Source of the DNA: JANMZR01 sp031383555
GTDB taxonomy: Bacteria; Bacteroidota; Bacteroidia; Cytophagales; Spirosomataceae
Assembly (NCBI GenBank): GCA_031383555.1
Contig: JANMZR010000187.1
Coordinates: forward strand, 1-20,025
DNA: 20,025 nucleotides
Direction: 5' to 3'
Below, one piece after another: positions 13,874 through 20,025 of the stretch. The notes beneath the pieces were generated by a model that had not been told where the DNA came from, ran no database searches, and saw nothing but the letters and a program-made list of their open reading frames with translations. Position numbers and translations under genes: made by a program. Each line of letters begins with the position of its first letter. Position 1 is the first letter of the stretch.

Positions 13874-16030
13874 ATGAAATTAAAAATACAGAATAATTAT
13901 TTACATCAAATCTTAAACTATGCTTTTTTCAATAAGAAACTTCTAGTTTTTTATTATTTTAGCATAAGCTTTTCTGCTTTTTCTCAAAATTCAGATACTT
14001 TAAAATCTGATTTAAATCCAGTAATTATCACCGCCAATCGGCAAGCCACGTTGCGGTCGGAGTTGCCCATTTCAGTTTTTCAAATTAACGCCAAACAAAT
14101 TGCCGACACAAGGGCAAACTTGCTTACTGAGCTCCTCAATAAGGTGCCTGGTGTAGTGATGGCCAGCTTTAATCATGAGCAACATACCATTGCTATTCGA
14201 CAACCAATTGGGCTCAACCCCTATTTTTTGTTTATGGAAGATGGCATACCGATTAGACCGATGGGAATATTTCAAAATAATGGTTTGATTGAAATAAACC
14301 AAGCTGCTATAGAGAATATTGAAGTAATAAAAGGCCCAGCCTCGTCTATGTATGGGCCAGAGGCTGCTGGAGGGGCCATTAATTTCAATTCAATAATGCC
14401 TTCAGAAAAACTAAAATATTCGCTTGGTTATCAACAAGATGCATTTGGATATTTTCAAAATAGAGCAACAATTTCAGGAAAAATCACAGAAAAATTAGGG
14501 GTTTCTTTTGCAGGTTTATATTCAAAGCAAACCAACGGATGGCAACCTGCTAGCGATTATGATAAAATTGGCCTCAATGCCCGTATTGATTACAAAATAA
14601 ATGAAACAGCAAAATTGATTTTTGCAATTAGTTCGAATATTTATAAAGCTCAGGCTGGCGGCAGTGTTGATTCGGTCACTTTTTATTCTCGAAAATTTAC
14701 TAGCCAGGCCGATTTTGCTTATCGTAATATTGATGCAACAAGAGCTAGAATTACAATTGAAAAAACCTGGAAAAATAATAATTTCAGTCAATTTCATTTA
14801 ATCAGTAGGGTAAATAAAATTGGTCAATTTCCAGCCTATTCCATTCGTAGAATTACTGGTAACCCAGCTAATGCCAATGGAGAAATAAATGAAAATAGTT
14901 TTAAAAGTATTGGCTTTATATTTCAAAATACAAAGCAATTTATTTCTAAAAAACTCAAACTAATTAACGGTATATCAGCAGATTATGCACCTAACGACTA
15001 CTGGGCCTATTTTGTTAGGTTGAACAGGGACACTAAAACGGGTGTATATTCAGTAAACAAAGAAAGGCCCGATTCGATGCTAGTGGATTATACCGCCAAA
15101 ATATTGAATTTGGCTACTTATGCTCAATTGGATTGGGAAATAAATCCGAAATTAAAAATGATTTTGGGCGGCAGATTCGATATTATGAATTATGATTTCG
15201 ACAATTTCCTAAAACCATCGGCCTTTTCTGGTGCGCCTGATGAAAAAAATAGTTTCAGTCGATTCACGCCAAAACTTGGGTTTACTTATCAATTTACAAA
15301 TAAAATTGGTGGCTATTTGAATGTAAGTCAAGGCTTTAGTCCACCGAATATAAGTCAATTGTATAGAGGCGTGAAAGTGCCCGAACTCAAAGCTGCTACT
15401 TTCAATAATTATGAAATAGGTGGTTGGGCAAGTTTTTTCGCAAATAAATTAGCCATTGAAGCTTCACTTTATTATATGCCAAGCAAAAATGAGGTGGTTC
15501 GTTTTGTGAACACTGATAATTCTGTAGAAAACAAATCGGCGGGATCAGCCATACATAAAGGCCTTGAGTATAGTATTACTTACAGGCCAATAAGCCAATT
15601 GAAATTTAGCCTCAACGGCACCAATGCAAGGCATATTTATGAAAAATTTAGACTTTCAGACAAGCAAATATTTGATGGTAAAGAAATGCCACAAGCACCA
15701 CATTTTACAGGATTTGGCGAAATCCAATACAAACCAATATGGTTAAGGGGTTTCAGAATAGCGGCTGAATGGCAAAGAGTGGGTACTTTTTTCAAAGACA
15801 ATGAAAATAAACTGAAATATGAAGACAAAACTTTTGGAGGCCTCAAAGGCTTAAGTTTATTACATTTGAGAGCAGGCTACCAAATAAAGAAGTTTGAATT
15901 TTACGCCAACCTACTCAATGCCACCGATGAGCTTTATACAACATATATTAGCCGCAGTGCTTTTGGGAGTAACTTTTACCCAGCTCCACCACGTAACTTA
16001 ACCTTGGGAGTTAGTTTTGGGAATTTTTAA
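13874..16030 (+). CDS. TonB-dependent outer-membrane receptor
   Basis: This is a 718-residue outer-membrane receptor. An unusually long N-terminal export signal (about 1-38, hydrophobic core LLVFYYFSISFSAFSQ) is followed by a TonB-box-like segment NPVIITANR (48-56). The plug domain (about 57-170) has the family landmarks LLTELLNKVPGVV, IEVIKGPASSMYGPEAAGGAINF and the short acidic MEDGIPI. The rest is a 22-strand barrel ending NLTLGVSFGNF with a terminal Phe. There is no N-terminal carboxypeptidase-like domain and no SusD partner, so it is the siderophore/vitamin/metal-chelate kind rather than a SusC glycan importer. The substrate cannot be read from sequence. It follows the M48 peptidase on the same strand and is convergent with the PPC-domain protease (58-bp gap). 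Confidence 0.93.
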   Translation: MKLKIQNNYLHQILNYAFFNKKLLVFYYFSISFSAFSQNSDTLKSDLNPVIITANRQATLRSELPISVFQINAKQIADTRANLLTELLNKVPGVVMASFNHEQHTIAIRQPIGLNPYFLFMEDGIPIRPMGIFQNNGLIEINQAAIENIEVIKGPASSMYGPEAAGGAINFNSIMPSEKLKYSLGYQQDAFGYFQNRATISGKITEKLGVSFAGLYSKQTNGWQPASDYDKIGLNARIDYKINETAKLIFAISSNIYKAQAGGSVDSVTFYSRKFTSQADFAYRNIDATRARITIEKTWKNNNFSQFHLISRVNKIGQFPAYSIRRITGNPANANGEINENSFKSIGFIFQNTKQFISKKLKLINGISADYAPNDYWAYFVRLNRDTKTGVYSVNKERPDSMLVDYTAKILNLATYAQLDWEINPKLKMILGGRFDIMNYDFDNFLKPSAFSGAPDEKNSFSRFTPKLGFTYQFTNKIGGYLNVSQGFSPPNISQLYRGVKVPELKAATFNNYEIGGWASFFANKLAIEASLYYMPSKNEVVRFVNTDNSVENKSAGSAIHKGLEYSITYRPISQLKFSLNGTNARHIYEKFRLSDKQIFDGKEMPQAPHFTGFGEIQYKPIWLRGFRIAAEWQRVGTFFKDNENKLKYEDKTFGGLKGLSLLHLRAGYQIKKFEFYANLLNATDELYTTYISRSAFGSNFYPAPPRNLTLGVSFGNF

Positions 16031-16088
16031 AAGTCAGCAAAATTGTTTTTATTTAAAATTCCGCCAAAAATAAGAGACCAAAGGTTAA

Positions 16089-17129
16089 TTAAAATCGCTT
16101 TTTAGCCACAAATATTTTATAGGTACCAGTAGACTGGCCATCATTATGCCTTATTTGGATATAATATTTGCCTGGAATCATGTCTAAAATCAACTTTGCA
16201 TTTTGTTGAGGCCCAGAATTATCGTCTTCAGCTATTAAGTTTGTTTGGCTATCAGGGCCAAATACCTTCATAGCAACATCCAAAATCCCTTTGGTTTGTA
16301 TTCGGTATCGCCCATTTTTAGGCACTGTGAATGTAAATAAATCTTCCTCACCAGGTAAGCCAATATTGCCTGTAGTTATATTTGTGCCGCTTATTGGCAA
16401 TTCAACTGTTGGCTTCAAAACATTAGCTTTTGGATATACCATTGAGCTACCTATAAATGACTTATCAACTTCTGAAAGTTCTGTATTTTTCACAGATGAA
16501 AATCCATCGATAGTCCAATGCTCTGGAACTCTATAAAGCATAATTGACTTCTTGTCAACGGCGGTGCCATTTATTTGATTTGAATCATAAGTTTGGAACA
16601 TGTTTCTATCTACAGTTGCTTTTGACCAAAAATTGGGTGAGCCACCAAGATCTTCATACACTTTTGGCTTGTTCCATTTTATACCACCTTGCGGGTTTTG
16701 GTGCTCATGAATCATACCCAAAGCATGGCCAAATTCATGTAAAACCACGGCTTTATCGAGCCAGCCAAAGTTCATAGTGGCATCACTTAAAGGAATACCT
16801 TTGCAATCGGTTCCGATATAGGACCATGAGCCTTTGGTTGGGTCAAAAGTAATACGGATTTCGGCATCGTTATCGTCATTAAAATCGAATTTTATATTAG
16901 CAAAGTTTGTCCATTCTGAGGCAAATTCTTTTACTTTTTTTTGTTGGGAAGTATTGCCTTCCATGAATTTCACCCTTATGGTCGACCCAGTTATCCATAG
17001 CTTTTTACGCTCAAAGGCGGCTCTTACCGCCGTAGAACTAGTATTTAAAAAGTTCAGTATAATTAAGTCTTTCGGCTTAAAAAGGTCTTTTTGTAATATT
17101 TTGTCGAAGCAAATTTGCGATTGACTCAT
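16089..17129 (-). CDS. M12-type (astacin-like) zinc metalloprotease with C-terminal PPC domain, no signal peptide
   Basis: This 346-residue protein has the metzincin motif H131-EFG-H135-ALG-MI-H141-E142 and a Met-turn SIMLY (195-199). The C-terminal domain (about 241-343: LPISGTNIT..., EEDLFTFTVPKNGRYRIQT, PGKYYIQIRHNDGQSTGTYKIFV) is a bacterial pre-peptidase C-terminal (PPC) beta-sandwich. PPC is normally found on exported proteases, where it aids secretion or is trimmed off. Yet residues 1-60 (MSQSQICFDKILQKDLF...) show no signal peptide, and an in-frame TAA lies 18 bases before the ATG, so no longer start exists. No propeptide is evident. It may be secreted by a non-Sec route or be an effector, or have lost its leader. 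The HExxHxxGxxHE pattern predicts activity. Confidence 0.87.
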   Translation of the reverse strand: MSQSQICFDKILQKDLFKPKDLIILNFLNTSSTAVRAAFERKKLWITGSTIRVKFMEGNTSQQKKVKEFASEWTNFANIKFDFNDDNDAEIRITFDPTKGSWSYIGTDCKGIPLSDATMNFGWLDKAVVLHEFGHALGMIHEHQNPQGGIKWNKPKVYEDLGGSPNFWSKATVDRNMFQTYDSNQINGTAVDKKSIMLYRVPEHWTIDGFSSVKNTELSEVDKSFIGSSMVYPKANVLKPTVELPISGTNITTGNIGLPGEEDLFTFTVPKNGRYRIQTKGILDVAMKVFGPDSQTNLIAEDDNSGPQQNAKLILDMIPGKYYIQIRHNDGQSTGTYKIFVAKKRF

Positions 17130-17191
17130 AATTGATTGGTTTAGTTATTTATTAAATTTAGTTTTTGTAAAATTAAAATATACGAGTAAAG

Positions 17192-17707
17192 CTATAATAT
17201 TTCTGCAACTTCAAAGCTACCATTTTTTATTTGGAATTTTATTTTTTGGGTTTTCATAAATTGGGCAACTGCTAAGCCTTTTTTTATTGGAAAATTTTTG
17301 CCCAAAATGTCTATATTATTTTTCAATTTATCATATTGAATCAAATCCTCAGGAATATTTAATATAAAACTAGTGTTTTCTGGAACCTTAACCTTCTTTA
17401 TAACCGATTTCAAAACCCATTTTTCAGATGATGCATCTTGTGGCGGATTTTCTACTTTTATTTTATCAATTGAAATCGTATAATTATAGCCCCAATCATA
17501 TTTAAAACCTTCTATTTGATCATAATGAAAGGTCCAAACTTTTTCATTCTTAGTTTTTATTTGCATACACCATTGCGCACCAACACCATAACATATCACT
17601 TGATGAAAGTTTATTTCATAGGTATCGGCATTTTCCATATCATTGTTTTTAGGTACTGAACAATTAATATTTAGTATAAAAAAAATTATGAATAGGATGT
17701 TTTTCAT
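17192..17707 (-). CDS. DUF4377 lipoprotein
   Basis: This 171-residue protein has a short hydrophobic leader MKNILFIIFFILNIN followed by C16, a plausible though not canonical lipobox. Residues about 28-106 match my memory of DUF4377: a cysteine pair CYGVGAQWC (C39, C47), then VWTFHYDQIEGFKYDWGYNYTISI and ENPPQDASS..WVLKSVIKK. The remaining 60 residues are unassigned. DUF4377 is often next to or fused with META/HslJ-type domains in envelope proteins, with no known activity. It sits between two M12-type proteases on the same strand. An astacin terminator upstream separates it from the larger one, so it may have its own promoter. A role as a protease partner or inhibitor is speculation. Confidence 0.75.
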   Translation of the reverse strand: MKNILFIIFFILNINCSVPKNNDMENADTYEINFHQVICYGVGAQWCMQIKTKNEKVWTFHYDQIEGFKYDWGYNYTISIDKIKVENPPQDASSEKWVLKSVIKKVKVPENTSFILNIPEDLIQYDKLKNNIDILGKNFPIKKGLAVAQFMKTQKIKFQIKNGSFEVAEIL

Positions 17708-17753
17708 TTTTCATATTTGAAAAAACAAAGAAAATAAACCAAAAATTTAAAAG

Positions 17754-17787
17754 TTCCCCTTCTAAAATAGAACTTTTAGAAAGGGAA
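17754..17787 (-). terminator. Intrinsic terminator after the astacin gene
   Basis: The 14-base arms (17754-17767 and 17774-17787) pair at 13 positions. The odd position is a C-A mismatch on the plus strand but a G-U wobble in minus-strand RNA, which supports the minus direction. CTTTT follows on that strand. It lies 20 bases past the stop at 17807. Confidence 0.65.
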
Positions 17788-17806
17788 TTTTATTGTAATA
17801 TCAATC

Positions 17807-19084
17807 TTACTTTCGAAGATATATCATTGATGGGTCAGGCCTTCCCACATAACAAGCTTTTGTAAATCCATATTTTTTGATTACACAAAGTGCTTTTCTC
17901 GCCTCTAATTCTTTGCTTCCAAAGGCAAACATCAAATGATTGCCATCCACAACTGTCCAATTGGCTCCCACTTTTTTAACTGTTAAGTTATTGAGATTAA
18001 AGCTGATACAATCTTCACCAGCAACCGCACCTACTGGCGATAAATTATTTTTAGTGATATAATGTAAAGGTGCATTTGGCCGACCAACAAAACAAAGTTT
18101 ATTAGTTTGATATTGCTTAATTATTTTCAAAATCATATCAGCCTCTGATTTTGATTGATCGGTATCATACCACCAAGTATTGCCAGATACTACTTTCCAA
18201 CGGTTATTTACCCGTTTCACTTCAAGAGATGCTGGGTTCATATTGAGGCAATCTTCAACCAAATTGTTGCAACTACAACCAGTCGCAGTTGGATAGATTG
18301 TTTTCAAGCCGTTTTGATCACCAACACTTATGCTAGTACGCTGCCCAATAACTGTTGAAGCGGTTCCTGGAGGTACTTTTACAGTAATTGTATTGTTGCC
18401 ATTTTTTGAAAAGGCAGTAGCACCATAATGCATAATTGAGCCATAATTATATGAACCAATATCAGTTGCATCAGATACGTGTTTGTCGAAATTATGCTCT
18501 TTACCAGCTGTAACGTTGCCTAGGCTTACGGTTATAAAGCTGTCTCTATCTTCACGAGATTGCTCATGGTACATGCCTGCAGCATGTATCATTTCATGGG
18601 CTATACTACCTACAGCGCAACTGCCGATGGTAATTTCTTGCATACCGCCTTGCTTGCCAACCCATGAAGCACATCCGCTACCACTTACAAATTTTATGTA
18701 ATTGGTATCGCCTGATCGGGGACGCACACATAAAACAGAGTTGTTGTTTACCATTTGAATGGCCGCCAAAATATCAGCTTGCTTTGGGTGACCAGCTGCT
18801 ATTTCATAAGGGATTATACCATTGGGCCAACGTTTTGTTGCTCCGTCAATTGCTATAGAACCCCCGCCTGGAATAGCATTAATACGGCCGAGTATCATAT
18901 CTCCTTCTAGTATAATTAAATTGTTTTTAACATCAACTCTTACGGGTTGTGCTTTTTTGGTAAAAGGAAGTCTTATTCGGAGAGTTTTTTGGACACCTTT
19001 TACATTAGGGCGATAGGTTTCATCTTGTGCGAAAATAGTGCTTGCCACAAGGCAGCAAAATAAAATTAGAATTTTGGTTTTCAT
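17807..19084 (-). CDS. Secreted astacin-like (M12A) metalloprotease with two C-terminal 80-residue repeats
   Basis: The 425-residue protein has a signal peptide (1-19, ending IFAQ) and a pro-region to about residue 80. The catalytic domain (about 84-265) contains RWPNGIIPYEI at its start, the zinc motif H163-EMI-H167-AAG-MY-H173-E174 and the Met-turn S216-IMHY. This is the classic flavastacin-type astacin of Bacteroidota. After SCNNLVEDC come two tandem copies of an unnamed domain: residues about 277-342 and 357-422. Landmark residues repeat exactly 80 apart (C279/C359 in EDC, C331/C411 in C(F/Y)VGRP). The repeats may bind glycan or protein. No T9SS sorting domain is visible. Exported by Sec, it probably degrades extracellular or envelope protein. 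Confidence 0.9.
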   Translation of the reverse strand: MKTKILILFCCLVASTIFAQDETYRPNVKGVQKTLRIRLPFTKKAQPVRVDVKNNLIILEGDMILGRINAIPGGGSIAIDGATKRWPNGIIPYEIAAGHPKQADILAAIQMVNNNSVLCVRPRSGDTNYIKFVSGSGCASWVGKQGGMQEITIGSCAVGSIAHEMIHAAGMYHEQSREDRDSFITVSLGNVTAGKEHNFDKHVSDATDIGSYNYGSIMHYGATAFSKNGNNTITVKVPPGTASTVIGQRTSISVGDQNGLKTIYPTATGCSCNNLVEDCLNMNPASLEVKRVNNRWKVVSGNTWWYDTDQSKSEADMILKIIKQYQTNKLCFVGRPNAPLHYITKNNLSPVGAVAGEDCISFNLNNLTVKKVGANWTVVDGNHLMFAFGSKELEARKALCVIKKYGFTKACYVGRPDPSMIYLRK

Positions 19085-19164
19085 TAGTTTAGTTTTTTTT
19101 TGAGTTTATAAATTAATGCTTACTCTATTTTTTTTAAAAGGCTTTTCAGCTTCCGCCGGTTTTG

Positions 19165-19195
19165 GTTCTATTTAACAAAAAGTGTAGTTCTATTT
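19165..19195. repeat. Paired direct repeats, 22-base spacing, between astacin and permease
   Basis: GTTCTATTT is repeated exactly at 19165-19173 and 19187-19195, with 22 bases between starts. Two 9-mers on the same helix face with this spacing resemble the arrangement of LytTR-type response-regulator sites. They lie in the 265-bp gap between divergent genes. Confidence 0.4.
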
Positions 19196-19349
19196 GTTTA
19201 TTATGCCTCGAAGTTTGAATATTTTTTTTAGATTGCAATATAATTTCAAATATTTTTAGTAAACGGTCATATTTACACCCGTAATAATACTTTTTTTATT
19301 CGGAAAATACCTAAACACCAATTAATAACCCCAGTAATTTTTATTTTTT

Positions 19350-20025
19350 ATGAGTCAAAATCAAAATAGTTCACAAGGTAAATTAATTCCAACTATTGGG
19401 CTAAGCTCAGCGATACTATTAGTGGTGAGTGCGGTAATTGGTTCAGGTGTTTTCAAAAAAATAGCACCGATGTCCGCCGAATTACATGAGCCTATTTGGG
19501 TGCTAGCCGCTTGGCTCATAGCAGGGGTTATCACACTTTTTGGAGCATTAAGCAATGCCGAAGTGGCGAGTATGTTGGCCAGTGCTGGGGGTGAATATGC
19601 TTATTTTAAAATTATTTATAACCGATTTTTTGCTTTTTTATATGGCTGGACATGCTTTGCAGTAATTCGTACAGCAAGTATTGCCTCTATTGCTTATGTA
19701 TTCACACAATCCTTAAATGGACTTATTTCCATACCCAATATCGACTATTTATTGCCAAGTGTTTCAGTTTTTGGTCTGCTACCATTCGAAAATATTTCAG
19801 TGAAATTAATTGCTATTGCATTGATTATATTTCTCACTTTGTTCAATACAAGAGGTTTAAAAACTGGCGACAATTTGAATAGGATATTGACTATTACTCT
19901 CATTATTAGTGTATTATTAATAATTATTTTAGGCCTATTTTCGGCTGAAGGCAATATGCAAAACCTTGTAACTGCCAGCAATTTGAAACCTGAAAAACTC
20001 ACGGGTACTGCACTTATGAGTGCGC
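19350..20025 (+). CDS. APC-family amino-acid permease, N-terminal part (runs off the window)
   Basis: An uninterrupted frame starts at ATG 19350 and continues past the last base, with 225 residues visible. It has the first APC hallmarks: TM1 with the glycine-rich unwound segment AVIGSGVFKK (helix break GSG), TM2 WVLAAWLIAGVITLFGALSNAEVASM, the following motif AGGEYAYFKIIYNRFFAFLYGW, and further hydrophobic helices up to about TM6. The region before TM1 is short and hydrophilic (MSQNQNSSQGK). These features fit LAT/YfnA-type amino-acid exchangers or symporters in the inner membrane. The substrate cannot be assigned from the half that is visible. It is divergent from the astacin gene. Confidence 0.9.
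   Translation, partial: MSQNQNSSQGKLIPTIGLSSAILLVVSAVIGSGVFKKIAPMSAELHEPIWVLAAWLIAGVITLFGALSNAEVASMLASAGGEYAYFKIIYNRFFAFLYGWTCFAVIRTASIASIAYVFTQSLNGLISIPNIDYLLPSVSVFGLLPFENISVKLIAIALIIFLTLFNTRGLKTGDNLNRILTITLIISVLLIIILGLFSAEGNMQNLVTASNLKPEKLTGTALMSA

Noticed and set aside
19361..20002. Minus-strand frames of 64 and 85 residues and a plus-strand frame of 76 at the right end
   Set aside because: They are shadows of the APC permease frame, which has clear transmembrane helices and family motifs.
1..20025. CRISPR arrays, tRNA and rRNA genes, prophage or complete insertion sequences
   Set aside because: I looked for regularly spaced repeats, cloverleaf and rRNA-like stretches and transposase motifs by eye and found none. 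Only the small inverted-repeat element at 6154-6330 hints at mobility.

Overview
The window is AT-rich DNA from a member of the Bacteroidota. The evidence is the A-rich leaders in place of Shine-Dalgarno sites, promoter-like TAnnTTTG (-7) boxes, a secreted PKD-repeat protein, a TonB-dependent receptor, DUF349, DUF4377 and DUF6428 proteins, and signal peptides ending in the 'FSQ/FAQ' style. A member of the Cytophagales would fit, but that is only an inference. No rRNA, tRNA or CRISPR array was seen.

Layout. At 1-500 (-) is the 5' part of a large secreted PKD-type protein. At 707-2896 (-) are a small periplasmic cytochrome c and the ribosome-associated ABC-F ATPase EttA. At 3176-5975 (+) are a DUF349 coiled-coil protein and a sugar-porter MFS transporter. 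At 6154-6330 lies a 177-bp element with 24-bp inverted ends, abutting the start of a zinc-free MDR oxidoreductase (6339-7283, +). An M15 peptidase follows on the minus strand.

At 8234-9613 (+) is a compact arsenic-type operon: promoter/operator, arsR, a DUF6428 gene, a thioredoxin-type arsC, then a hairpin terminator. It has no arsenite pump in the window. At 9669-11801 (-) are a secreted ChbG/YdjC-type carbohydrate deacetylase, a truncated gene remnant, and a secreted protein of unknown function. The remnant aligns without gaps to the C-terminal tail of that secreted protein.

At 11947-16030 (+) are a DinB/YfiT-type thiol transferase, a dodecin, a membrane-anchored M48 peptidase and a TonB-dependent receptor. 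At 16089-19084 (-) two different HExxHxxGxxHE metalloproteases flank a DUF4377 lipoprotein. At 19350 (+) an APC-family amino-acid permease begins and runs off the end.

How the genes relate. The clearest functional unit is arsR-DUF6428-arsC. Its operator overlaps the promoter, and this places the arsR start at 8283, 36 bases inside the longest reading frame. Most other genes look like single units with their own promoters or terminators. The features most worth following up are the DUF6428 protein in an ars operon without a pump, the tandem paralogue remnant, the signal-less M12-type protease with a PPC domain, the 80-residue tandem domain in the astacin, the small inverted-repeat element, and several phased direct repeats in intergenic regions.
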